From: Siniperca chuatsi
Lineage: Eukaryota > Chordata > Actinopteri > Centrarchiformes > Sinipercidae
Reading direction: 5' to 3'
Assembly (NCBI RefSeq): GCF_020085105.1
Contig: NC_058045.1
Span: 17,780,333-17,844,332, forward strand
Length of the DNA stretch: 64,000 bases
Part shown: positions 49,800 through 61,899 of the stretch, piece after piece
How positions within the stretch are numbered: the first letter of the stretch is position 1
How the letters are laid out: each line of letters starts with the position of its first letter
Made by a program: the position numbers and the translations under genes
The notes under the pieces: generated by a model
The model's input: only the letters and a program-made list of their open reading frames with translations
Databases searched by the model: none
What the model was told of the DNA's origin: nothing

Positions 49800-52700
49800 A
49801 GATCAGGTACCTCCCCCTTTTCAGGTAGTTGAAAGCGTGTTTTCTGCTTTGTCGCTCTCTCTCTGTATCAATTTTCTCAGTTTTACTCTTTGTATTCTAC
49901 ATTGACACGAAGGACTGCTTGTAAGAAAACTCAAACATAAGAGCAGAATAAACTCAAAACTCTTTGCATGCATGCACATATGAGTCTATGGTTTGCACAA
50001 TCTATAACCTGAGGCATTAGACACACACCCTCTGGCCTCCAGTCACATGAACAGCTGATTACACAAATGAGTCTGTCAGGTGATTTTCTCTTCCTTTTCC
50101 TGGAATGAGGTCATAGTCCAGAAGACCAGGTGCAATTAGAGTGACCGTGTGTTTGTGTGTGTCTGTGTCTGAGTTGGACAACGCCCTGTGGGAAAATGAG
50201 AGAACAAAGCAACCTAAATCTGACCACTCTGGACCAGAGAGCAACACATGTACAAAACAAAAAGCCTAATCAATTATAGGAACTACTCAACATTCATTTA
50301 TGACAATGCCACAATCCTAAACTGTGCTTCTATCTCCACAGCCCCACACACAAACACAGAGCAAAGACATGCGTAACCAATCAGTTGGGCAGAATGTGTG
50401 GGAGCCCCTCAGCATGAGCCGACCCCTTTTTACTATTAACACCTCCCTTCTATCATCACATCTCCCTCCATCTTAAATTTGAACCATTATTAGCCTCTTT
50501 TTCTTTTCTCCCTTACTATCCCCCCTAAACCTGAAACTAAAGGTTGGCCACTGAAAATGGACCTGATACCAAGCAGACCCTCCTATATGTAAAAAAAAAA
50601 AAAAGTCCCTCATGACATCCATATAGAGTAAAAACCTATATATTAAAATATATAAGCCTGCAGACTATTTGCATATGTAAAACGTTTAAATAAGCATACA
50701 GTAAAGTAAACGCCTGCTGTTATCAGCTATCACTGTAAGATTACAATGCAACCACCACACTGCTGGTGTACAAAATGAACATGCTCATGGGTAAAACAAA
50801 CTATGACCAAGGTGATACCAATAGCAATATTTAAGAGTTTCAAAATCTGACAACAATATGTCCATGGATATTAATTTTTTACATAAACACATAACATAAA
50901 CAACTTTTTGATAAGCCACAATGGCTACTTAATTTTTCTGAAGTTTTGACCATATAACTGTTATATACTTATTTTCCTTGTGTGAGGCAAGGACATTAGA
51001 TAATAAATACTAAAACAAATGTGTCACAAAATGTGTTATATTTCTGTGGCAAAAAAGACCAGGAAGGTAAAAGGGAATTTAAAAAGTTTGAAAACCAGTC
51101 AAACAAAAGTCAAAAGAAAACATGATGCCAGTTTCGAAAAGTAGTATCACAAAATATTTTACTTCCTACTGCACAAAACCACTGTAGTTATGGAACAGAC
51201 GCAGCAGGCCATCAACAATACCTACTTCATCCTTGAGTTTACTTTGCCTTTATCTGACGTCAGACTGTTATTTGAACAGACTAATGAGGACATGCAGTCA
51301 CAGCGCCTAATAACCAGTGTGCACATTGTATAAAGCAGATGTTCCAAAAATAGATGTCTTGGATTAATTGCATTAATTTGATGAATTAAATCATGCAAAC
51401 AAAAGACCACAGTGAAGAATGCTGTAGCATTTAGCCAGGCTGAGTCACAGAGGCCCGCAGAGAGTCAGTTCACATCTATGTGAACTGTTTCACTGTCTAT
51501 AAAGCAAAGCTTTTGGCACATCTAAGAGCTGTGTTGTCTGACAAATCACTTAAACCACACTCAAGTATAAAAGTGGGGGAGAGCCTCCTGAGGCTTTGCT
51601 TAGGTACGAAAGGCCACAGTGAGAAAAGGCTGAGGTGCCAAGAAGGAGAGACATTTTAAAAGCAGAAGAGAAGTAAGTACACTTTATGGATCCTGACAGG
51701 CTATCACCCTTTAGGGGGATCATATGTGCTTGTCCATCGTCAGACCCACACCAAGTTCACTTAAGGGCTTTTTAAAAAGACATGACTAAGCAAAGGTTAG
51801 CAGGAGGTGAGTCCCCCTTATTGGTTTGAGAGTCTGGAGACAGAAAGACAACATGGCTGAAATCAGAGTGGTGGGTGAGGGTACTGTAACGTCACATGGA
51901 GGATTATCAGTCCAAAGACTCCCAGACTTCTCTGACACCTTCCAGGCATTCCTCAGGGCACCTCCCACTGGTGTGCCTCACTCATCCCACCCTCCCCTGT
52001 CAAACCCCACATATCATCCCTCTTTTTCTGCGTGACTCAAGCATTCTTGCAACCCCCTTTCCTCCTCCTCCTCCAACCCTCCCTCTTCATTCAGCAAAGA
52101 AGCTAAAGAAAACAAAGACGAGGCCTAAAAAGCTTTAAAACCTGCGCTTTAAAAAGAAATCCTTCCCCATTTTGTACTTCTTTACCATTTATCCCCATTG
52201 CACAAAGGCTGAAAATGCACTCAACTCCATACTCTACATAGCTATTTGCTTTCAATCACCACCTACTACTAAGTTAATACCTCAACAAGTAATAGTAGGT
52301 ATAAATTTGTCCAAAGAGTGGCAAGCCAGCCATAACTCAGCTCAGAGGAGACAGGAAGATGGCTCTCAGGCTGAGAAATAGACTGGTTGGGTCTGGCAGC
52401 AGTTCAATAGGTTCTGTGGAGGGGAGCAGAGTGAGGGGAATACATGCTGATAGTGTCTTTGTTGGCCATTATTCACCAAGAATGAGTAGCATTAAGTTCC
52501 TACTACGGCTCACCCCTTCCCGTCTTCCCTGTTGAAACCCCCACCCCTTCTCCTCTCTCTATTTATTCAGCCTTTCACTAAACACAGCCAACACACAGGT
52601 GGACAGGTCGGTCAAGGCTAAAGCCTGAACAGTGAATGGAATGAGAGCATACTACGTTAGCTCTATTTTCAGAAGCCCAAACAAGTTACAAAACCCTGAA

Positions 52701-53880
52701 CTTTTGTTGACATCGGTTTTCATACTCATGGCAAGCAAGGTAGTAATGCTCTGTTTGTGCCAAGCACGCCTAAGTATAGCATTGCTGTCTCATTATGGTC
52801 AGGCCAATGCTGTTGCTCCAGTAGTGTAGCTATGTCTTGTGTATCATTATGACAAGCAAGATGGCTTTCGCCAGCAAAGGTAATTGCACTGTTGAGATGT
52901 AAATATAGCACATCCCACACCAAGAACAGACAAAGACTTGTTTTCTTCCCAGAAACCTGGCTCAGAAGATGATTCATGTTTTGGAAGCAAATGCATGTCA
53001 CTATATCATCTCTTTACAAATAACAAAGACTGTATTAAAAAATACATTGCCAAGGTGAACCTGAGGACAAATAGATGACAGCGGAGTACAAAGTGAAAAT
53101 GACAGGAAGAGGTTCAATTGGATGAACATATACACTGCTGGTAAACAAATTTTGCATTCCTCCAAACACAAGGTAGAAAAAAAAAGACAGAAAAAACATA
53201 AAACCTTATTTTTTCCCCCTCTCTCAGCACTCACTCAGATCACACTAATGAAGCACATAAGACAATCTCTGTTGGCTTTTAGCAGCTTCCAAGTTGTCAG
53301 GACTTTGGCCGCACTCTGGCGGCATTTCTCCATCGTCTCTTTTTCTCCCGTTTTATTCAGAACCAGTCCAGACTGGCTCAGGATTAAGTTACCACCATTC
53401 AAAAATCACCTGGCCTAGTGTTGCATTTTTGAGGGGCTATATGACAAAACTATTTTTAGAGGTGAAATAACTTTGGACCTAAATCATAAGCTGCATCATT
53501 GTCCTTTAATGTTTTCAAGTGGTCATGTTGGACGTAGCCAACTAGCGTTTCAAAAAAGTCTCATCTCCTTCCTTTATCCCCTATAACTAAGCCAGTTTGT
53601 TTTCATCCTACTTCTAGATTTATAGTCATTTTCTGTCTCTTGAGATAACGCTGTACCATTAGTCTCACACTGTGCTGCTCAGTGCTGTTCCTATCAGTAA
53701 ATAAAATAGGCTACAGCCTGCCTGATTGATACTGGGATATAGCTTCAATCATGCACAAAGTTGGGTGGGATGTTGACGGTGGGCCTGGTAGCCACTACCA
53801 CCTTTTCATTTTTCCCTGTGTCTCTCCCATTGAAGAAGTGCAAAGCCTAAAAAGCCTGAAAGCAAGTTCAGTTCGGTTCA
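49800..53880. other. No gene recognised
   Basis: Both strands were read. ORFs are short, with no domain and no paired splice signals. Mostly unique-looking AT-rich sequence. Confidence 0.4.
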
Positions 53881-53891
53881 GTTCAATTCGT

Positions 53892-54300
53892 TACTAGAGC
53901 TGGGTATCGCCACAGATTTCCCAAATCGATTCGATTCTGATTCACAAGGTCCTGATTCCATTTCCGATTCATTTCAGTGCCGATTCGGTTAGGGATATTT
54001 TAGTAACAATACCAATTTTGCTTGGATATGAAAGTGATTCTCAGAGAACTAATGCTGTAAATTGTACAAGGAAGCATCTAATCTGGTGCATTATTAAAAA
54101 TATTAATGTTTACATTAAGAATTGACCCTTTAAATGACCTATAACAGAGCTGATATTTCCACAGATCCCTCAGTGTTTCCCCAACCATTATATTATAAAT
54201 AAATATATAAATATTAAGAAAAAACTTGACATTTAAGGTTGAAATGATGTCCCTTAATCATCAAGTATTGCACTTCTAAATGTTGTGCTGTTATTTCCAC
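53892..54300. repeat. Dispersed teleost repeat
   Basis: It opens with AGAGCTGGGTATCGCCAC and a block of CGATTCGATTCTGATTC words, a pattern common to interspersed fish repeats in my recollection. It is non-coding, the boundaries are approximate and the class is unknown. Confidence 0.4.
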
Positions 54301-54442
54301 GTTAAAAGAAAAAAAGATAGATTGTCTGATGACTGCTCATTCAGTTTGTCAGGTGAGCCCGGGAACCTGTATACCTGAATGGCAGATTTTCACTCGACTC
54401 ACAAAACTTCCCTGATACATGTAAGCAAAATATGTTGTAAAA

Positions 54443-54478
54443 TTTTAGTGTTATTCACACTTTTAGTGTTATTCACAC
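54443..54478. repeat. 18-bp tandem duplication
   Basis: TTTTAGTGTTATTCACAC is present twice head to tail (54443-54460 and 54461-54478). Confidence 0.95.
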
Positions 54479-55099
54479 TTTTACATTTATACCCACTGTT
54501 TGTGAACTTCCTTCTCCTTGCGTCCTTAAAAGGTGGAGTTTAAACACTGCAAAACACTGATTGGTGAATGGGAGCACAAGCAACGTCACCTCGTTGTCTG
54601 CGCTCTGATGTAGGATTTCCCAAACTCTCCTGTTTTTTCAGCAGTCTTTTGACTTGCTGCCTGCAGCCTTTTCTCAAACAAAGCTTGTCTACTTGTTATA
54701 ATAAACAACCACATAGATGTGTGTGTAGCGAGTGTGCAGTGGAGCAAATGAGATAGAGCAAGCAAAAGTGACGGTGAATGTGAGCAGAGGAAAAGGTTAG
54801 CAGCAAGTTATCAATCTGGCAGTAAATGTACAGTACAGTGTAGGTTAACGTTACAGTGTGTCAATTAATAAATGCTGCAGCTTCTCAAGTAAAGTCTCTC
54901 TGTTGTTTCCCAACTGCTGGAAAAGTAAAGGGGGTTAACCCAGAAGCCCCGGTAACAACACCGCCTACATTTAAGAGCACTGTCTGCGGTGGAAACGCAA
55001 AATAGATCTAGGGTTTAGGTATATGTAGATACCGGTTAGGTACAGGTTTCAAGGGTATTATACTAAAAGTGTTTGGTGGAAACACCGCTCAAGTGAGCC

Positions 55100-57700
55100 A
55101 GGGAACAAAAGAGAGTCAAAGTCAACAAGGCGCTGCTACCAGTGAGGATTTCTCAGGACAGAAGGGGGGCCCTACCCTCAAGCAACAACAATGGTCAATG
55201 CGCACCACGTTCACTGACAGAGCAAGGAAATAAAGACAAAGAATGGACAAGACATGGAGGGTGGAACTGCTGATTTAATGATGATCTCAGTTGTAAAAAA
55301 AGCCAGTAGAGGTGGGCAATGGATGCACAGGAAATGCGAGTTAGTGACAGGGGAGCTATCAGGTGGGAGCAGGTCAGGGGTCGGAGGTGAACAAAAGCTT
55401 TGTAAGCCTCACACAGAGCGACGGAGAGGCCCCCGGACACGCTCACTGACGCCAAGTCTGTCTGTCTACACCTTTCTCTACACGCCTTCGCCTGTAGCTT
55501 GTTTGTCAGACAATGTTTGTTCACATCAGTTTGTCGAGTCTAAATGCTTTTCCTTTTGTCCTCCATATAGACTAAGATGTCACCCTCACTTTTCTGTCCA
55601 TTTATTCAAAGCATTGTTTACAATACTGGTCTATTCCACTGAGTGTCTGGGGGAAAGGACTATCCACACACCTCCAGCCCAAAAACCACAAACAGCATTT
55701 AAAAGCTTTCACTGCACCGGGGCCTGTCATCTCTTTCCTTCTGTGGCTTTACTGGATCAAAGGAAGGCTGTAGCTTTGTTACAGTAAGAAAGTCTTTTGT
55801 AGCTACAATCATGCACTATAAACACACACAAAACAGATAAATGTATGCACACATACACACACACAGACATGATGACACTAGTGCATAATGGATTTGGATG
55901 TCTCTAATCATACCATTCTAACAGACATTTTAGTTTGAAGCAGAGGATATATGCAAAACGGATTCACCAGAACTTCAAGTACAGACACTTAAAAACCTGT
56001 TGAATTTTAACAAGGCCGGTGAGACTGCCATCACCGGTAGAGGGTCTGAGTGTGTGCTGGAGTGGGCATGTGCATGAAACTGAATTAATGACGTGTGTGT
56101 GTGTGTCGGTGGATATGCCACATTACTAATCAGCGCTTAAACAAAGGCCATATGTGTGCAAGTCTGTGAATCTCTCCCACATATCTCCCACATATTCCCC
56201 TCCACCTCTGCGTAAAATCCTATCAGCAAGAATGTTAGGATTGTCGGGTCAGCAGTGGTGACATCATGGCAGGCTGTCAGAAGCAACAACAAGGCCTCAC
56301 TGCCAGTTTCCTCCTAGTTGCATCAGCGACACGATACCAGGCTGTGGATCAATGACACCCACTCCAGCCCTGCTTCCTGCTCGCTTTGAGTCTTCAAACA
56401 TTCAATACAGACAAGGAATTGTTATGTTTGAAACATCATATTCATAAAAATTGTTTGATTACCACACCGTCTTACCATGCAGCCTTAAATCACATCTATT
56501 TACCTGCAGGTAACAAGAGACTTGAAATGGTAAATGGTCCAATTTGTGACCTCAAATATTTTAACAAGCCCTGATGAATGACCTTACACAAAACACAGGC
56601 TTCAGTGAGACTCCAGACTTTTTACCTGCTTGAGGTGGTCTAAGGTCATCAGCCAAAAAGAAATGGCTTGATTGTTTACAAATAGACAAGAGTTCAGCCT
56701 GAGGGGAGGCTAACTTGGTGAGAAAAAGTATACATGCCGCTTGCCTCATTATTTACATGCTGTGGTTATATAAGCAGTAAAAATCAGCAAACCTTACCAG
56801 CCCAACATGTGTGACTACGTTGTCATCAGTCACTTCTGCCACTGGCAAACTCTTTCATGTGTCCCTTGTCTATGTGTGGGGTCAAGTGTCAGCAAACAGA
56901 TGCTAGTGTGTGTTTGTGTATGGCAGTGTGAGTTTCTATGTGCAGAGGATCCTTCAGGTCATCAAATAAAGTGCACCCGAGGGAGGGACTATGAGCCCGT
57001 TTTCTGTGTTGCCACGGTGACCAAATACAGACGCGACCACCTGGTTGGCGGAACCCAACAAGAGTGGAAGAGAGGGCACCACTTCAGAACAGTAACCATG
57101 CCAGAAAATGCTCACAAAGCGGCCCGATTCCCACACACAACCCATATTGTGTTTGTGCCACGACGAGCGGAGCGGAGCAGAGCAGAACACGCACACAGCT
57201 GTTGAATCTCTCATGGAACATAAAAAGGAACTAAGTCTACTATACAGCTCTCATTACAGCAGAGCAATAACTTTGGCCCATTTTGACTGTGTTATCTACA
57301 CATAGTTTTAGTCATTGTCTATCCTGACATTTAAAAAGTGCCAAGTCAACCGTGGTTGTCAATGTTAAGTGCCATACCATAACAAATGTATAAAAGTTGT
57401 CCCAGACACACACATTTCAGTTAGTAGTAATCACAGTACACGTTCATACTCGTGCTGAAAAAGATTTCTGAATGATTCATGATCAGTTAATATCACTTAA
57501 TCTTATAACATATTTTCACAGTGCAAGCATGCATTTTCCATAAAGTATTAATTGTTTAATCAATGACTAATCTGTCCTGGCTTTTCTGTTTACTTTGTAT
57601 GATATACAACATTGAAAACAAGTTCAGCCATTTGTTCAACTAGAAACAAAAGAAACAAAAAAGTGTGGGGAAAAAAATCTCAACAAACAAGGCCATTTGT
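55100..57700. other. No gene recognised
   Basis: Open frames at 55254-55787 and 56807-57205 (+) have no domain, no codon bias and cross simple-repeat text. They look like chance ORFs. Confidence 0.4.
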
Positions 57701-57722
57701 TTCACTCACCTCCTGCAGTCTA

Positions 57723-58010
57723 ATGGTTTGCCTGACGAAAAAGGAGAAGACGGAGAGGAGGAAGAGCTACACAACCCTGTCGCTGTCTGTGTGTGTCATG
57801 CTCACAGGCTACCTGATCTACCACAGCCTGTGGAAGAGACAGAACGACAGAGAGAGCGTGGCTCAGTGCAATGCAGAGGGGAGGGGGGCAGCTGCAGAGA
57901 AAAGTGAAGTGGTGCCGCCATTCCCCATCACCTGGGAAACCAACGCTCTTTCAAAGAAGATCGGCCAATGGCAAACACCGGCAATTGTGTTCAGACAAAA
58001 AGTCACATGA
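57723..58010 (+). CDS. Candidate small single-pass membrane protein, 95 aa, unassigned
   Basis: I do not recognise the family. The ATG follows a strong acceptor-like CCTCCTGCAG (57711-57718). The protein starts MVCLTKKEKTERRKSY, a basic cytosolic-type head, then a hydrophobic span TLSLSVCVMLTGYLIYHSLW at about residues 17-36. A charged KRQNDRE stretch and a tail with VVPPFPITWE follow. The first 48 codons are strongly G/C-ending (CTG, GTG, CTC, GGC, TAC, CTG, ATC, TAC, CAC, AGC, CTG), unlike the surrounding AT-rich DNA and like a constrained vertebrate exon. The topology resembles a type II signal anchor, so it could be the first exon of a larger gene or a stand-alone microprotein. No clear 3' splice donor is seen before the stop at 58008-58010. 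Confidence 0.35.
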   Translation: MVCLTKKEKTERRKSYTTLSLSVCVMLTGYLIYHSLWKRQNDRESVAQCNAEGRGAAAEKSEVVPPFPITWETNALSKKIGQWQTPAIVFRQKVT

Positions 58011-58935
58011 CTGCCAAAACACCACTCCCTATGCACAGAGAAGGGAAAGAGAAAAAAGGGGTGGAGGGTGATAAAGAGGGGAAGAATAAAGAGGCGAGCC
58101 CAGAAAGAAAAAGAAAAACAGAGAAAAAGCATTAAAGTAGTTAGTGGTAGAGAATTTGAGTTCAGTTACAGAGGCAGGGAACAGGTCACCAGGCCTGACT
58201 CCATCCCGTAACTATCTGCATGAAGGAACAAACTATTTCCACCTCATCTTCCTCACAGTCCCATCTTCACAGCAGTTTTCTACCAAACAGGTTGGCTGTA
58301 GCCTATTTCTGTTTGCTAAGAGGAACAATGCTGAGCTGCACAATGTGACACTAATGGTACAGCTCTATCTCCAGCTGGCACACTCAAACATTACCTATCT
58401 ACTTCCATATTAAGCTATTCATATACAGAACATATGAATCATTCAAGGTTTGAGTACTACACTGTGTTCAGCCCATAGAGCATTGACCATCAAAATACAA
58501 AAAGTTTCCTCCTCATCTTTTTCACAATTTCTCTTTAATTACTGAAGTGGATTTATAAGGTGAAATCAATATGGAATCCCCAGTTCACCCTAAAGTTTTG
58601 ACAGTGTATGTGTTATCAGCAGATAATGCTAGGGTTCAAAATAAACTGATGATCTATGATGTTTTGTTTATTTGTATTTGTATGTATGTTTGCTAGTATG
58701 CTAGGAGCTAATACAATTGTTCTCTAAATGAAAAAGGCTTGTTGGTGGATTTTTTTTGATATATCAAAGTTATATAAGTCATATCAAAGCACATTAACTA
58801 CTTGCCACATGGCATCTCATCCATTTTGCAATCGCAAATACAACAAACCAAGGAGGGACTGAAGTGAGGGGCTACATTACAGTTGACAAACCAGATAGAC
58901 TGGTAGTGACAATGGCAAATGCAGAGTTGTCTCAG
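58011..58935. other. No gene recognised
   Basis: A purine-rich stretch to about 58140, then AT-rich sequence. No supported feature. Confidence 0.4.
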
Positions 58936-59110
58936 GTCAGAATCAGAATCAGAATCAGAAATACTTTATTGATCCCCGTAGGGAAACTCTTTGTTACAGT
59001 AGCTTGCCTTTACGTCAGTGCACACAGGAGAAGTACTAGAAAATGATATAATACACTATAAACACTATAAAACAGGTCAGAAAATAAATTAAGTATCAGG
59101 TCGGTATAAG
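58936..59110 (-). mobile_element. L2-type LINE 3' tail
   Basis: (TCAGAA)n followed by ACTTTATTGATCCCCGTAGG is the reverse complement of the common fish L2 3' end, which finishes in repeated TTCTGA. Only the tail is visible, extending to about 59110. Confidence 0.65.
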
Positions 59111-59798
59111 TATAAGATAAACAGGTTTGCCAATTTTACCAGGTGTAGAAAAGAGATGTAAAAATGGCACATGCATTATCATTGGAATCCTTCATGCTGC
59201 TCTGTAATCATTCAGAGAGGATTGTTGGGGTGGGAGACCTATCCAGATTTGTTTAAGTACGAAGGACATAGTGCCAATTTTGTTAGGTGTAAGACAAAGT
59301 TAAGACTCAATGAATCACCACATTTACTTTTGAAATGAGCAAGCAAGCTTTTCCTATTTTTATCTAACCTGTCCATTTGTTCTTTTGGTTTTCTATACCT
59401 TACTTATTCGCACACAGTATCTGTTATTATCAGAATCCTGCTGCCACACACAACTATCTCAACTATATGCTGCCATTCGCTTTGTGGACACTCTCGGTTC
59501 TATTTTAAAGACGCAACTGCAAAGACCAATGCAAGCTAGTAGTTCATGTGAGGTCAATGAGGGCATACCCAACCACACTTGCTATTTTAATTCATGTTTG
59601 CACCGCAAATCAGAAAATGGTTGAAGTGGAACATAAATGGGAGAGAAATCCTTTTTAACAAACTGTGCCAATTATAGTGGTGCATGATGAAAGTGGTTAA
59701 AGGGAAGTACAGTGCAGATCCAGCCTCTCCATGTACGCAAAACAATATTTTCTTGGAGGTTAAGAGTGATAATGGTGTGCAAGTTAATTTTAAATATA

Positions 59799-59835
59799 GC
59801 CCAATATTACAAATCACAAATTTGTAATATTGGGC
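59799..59835. repeat. Perfect 16-bp inverted repeat with a 5-nt loop
   Basis: GCCCAATATTACAAAT at 59799-59814 is the exact reverse complement of 59820-59835. The loop is CACAA. The right flank (GGGGCTTTACAATCTGTAC) resembles a dispersed teleost repeat, so the hairpin may be part of that element. Confidence 0.85.
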
Positions 59836-59839
59836 ACAA

Positions 59840-61507
59840 GGGGCTTTACAATCTGTACAGCATACGACACCCTCAATCCTTAGACCCTCGATTCGGTCTG
59901 CATGCTGTCTGCATCACTGCAGATGGTGCACCAGTCTGTCTGTCAATTAAATGCTCCATCTTACCACCACTCATGACTGGACCCAGAGATACTTGAACTC
60001 CTGCATTTAGGGCAGCACCTTGCTTACAACCCAAAGGGAACAATCCATTCCTTTCCAAACCATGCTTTAGATTTAGAGGTGCTGACCCTTATCTCAAACG
60101 CTTTACACCTGCCTTCCAACAACCCCTCTGCACAGCCGCGGTCAGAGCCCAATGAAGCCAGCAGAGCTACATCATCTGCAAAAAGCAGTAATGTGGAAAT
60201 GCCTTTTCAGGTTAATTAATTTAATTCAATATTAGCAGATGGCTGAAGAGAGACCTGAAAATGCATTTGTATAGTATAAGTTATTTTCTTATCTTATCCC
60301 CTATTAATTTTGCCACCCCTAAAATCATCCTACGACCTTCAGGCTGGCCCTACTCAGTTTGAGAACCACTAGTTTGCAGGTTAGTGTTATCTCAAAGCAT
60401 AAATGCCCACCAGTTCTTCATCCTAAATGCATTCATTTGTTTTACCCTGCATCCTGAACAAGAGGACAAAAACTGAAGCAATTTATTTTTGCTATTTGTA
60501 TAAGTAGATAACTTAATTTCCCCCCCAAGTCTTAAAATTACTTTTATTTCAGTTTACAACAGTGTTGTTAGCACTTATTTTTGTCTTAGCTTTAGTGTAC
60601 TGTTCTAAACATAGACTTCAAAATCCCTATGAAAGTCTATGAATGTTAGGCAGCTGAAATCACACATCTATCACTTCTATCACTTTCTCAACAACTTGAA
60701 CACAATCATCTGCCTTGTAATACATTGCCTCAGCGCCAGTAAATTACCCTACTTCAGCTGTAGCAGGCGGGTCTCGTTCTCAGAACAGCATTTACCAAGT
60801 GAAAAAGGGCACAATTACCTCTCTGCAGTGTGAATGTGACAGGCTAGCTGATGAGCCACGGCAAGAGAAGGTTGACAGTGTCCAACCCATGGACAGCAAT
60901 GACACATCTAAGCTTCCACCATTGATGTTTTTTTTAAAAGGTAATGGATACAGGATTAACAATCCTGTATCAACTTGTCAATAGATAATAGGCACATTCA
61001 GGCTCCAGGCTTACCGCAGATTCTTGGGATATTCCTGCGGATGGAACATGCAACCTGGAGATTAGACTTAATCATGAAATGACACCAAAAGCAGTCAGCT
61101 TCACAAATTTGAGGAACAATAACTTACAGTATGCAAACTGCTCTGATTTATTCACTAAACAGCACTTGCCTATTCATTCTGCTTAAGACTATAATATTAA
61201 ACTGAAAAGACAAATCAAAACAGAGTTAACACAAATATGTGATTCACTACTTGGTAAGATATTACAAGACAACTGGTTATAGTTTTTCTCTACCACTGTT
61301 CACATCAGATAATGATGAATAAATTCATCGCTGGCATTCATTGCTTGACATGTGAGGATCATGAATCTGACGGCTATATTAAAGGCACAATCTAAGTATC
61401 CAGCTCATGCTAGTTTGATCTATTGTGGATCTAAATTATCCCAGTGTTCCTGAAAGTCAATGCACAAAAAGTGTGCATTTTTGTGCAACTTTGAATTTCT
61501 ATTCCAG
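59840..61507. other. No gene recognised, partly dispersed repeat
   Basis: The segment from 59836 to about 60160 reads like an interspersed fish repeat. The remainder is AT-rich with no supported exon. Confidence 0.35.
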
Positions 61508-61816
61508 CATTATGACCAGAGTGAGCTGCAAATGTATTATGGGAAAACACTAGAAGAAAATACTAAATCAATTTTGACTCCAGAAGTAAGCCTAAATCCA
61601 CTTCCAGAATCAGATATATTTGGCTGTTTAAATAGAATTTCCCCAAGCTATCTTGAGGCTCAAGAATTTTGCATTAAAGATCAATTTGAATGGACTAAAG
61701 AAGATTTTGTTGAAGATGACCAAAACAAAAATACTGCAGAACAGCATCAATATCTCAGCCTCATGCAAACATTATCTGATAAAATCCATCAAAGATTAGC
61801 CTACTCCACAAACTAA
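61508..61816 (+). CDS. Candidate terminal coding exon, 102 codons, unassigned
   Basis: The open frame is preceded by a textbook acceptor (TTGAATTTCTATTCCAG ending at 61507). It begins in phase 0 with HYDQSELQMYYGKT and ends ...HQRLAYSTN at a stop at 61814-61816. An AATAAA poly(A) signal follows at 61876-61881. The peptide is non-repetitive and acidic (EWTKEDFVEDD), with no domain I can name. Codons are AT-rich, which weakens the coding case. No upstream exon was found in the window. It could be the last exon of a gene, an exon relic or chance. Confidence 0.3.
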   Translation, partial: HYDQSELQMYYGKTLEENTKSILTPEVSLNPLPESDIFGCLNRISPSYLEAQEFCIKDQFEWTKEDFVEDDQNKNTAEQHQYLSLMQTLSDKIHQRLAYSTN

Positions 61817-61899
61817 TCAGACAGGGAAGACCACACACTAATGGAAAAACATTATGGCTTCCAAAAAAAGACATAAATAAAATATGTATGAAATGCTTA

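Noticed and set aside
55254-55787. 177-codon + ORF
   Set aside because: No domain, no codon bias, and antisense ORFs of similar quality overlap it. Likely chance.
56807-57205. 132-codon + ORF
   Set aside because: It includes GT-repeat-derived VCVCV text and purine-rich tail repeats, with no conserved motif recognised.
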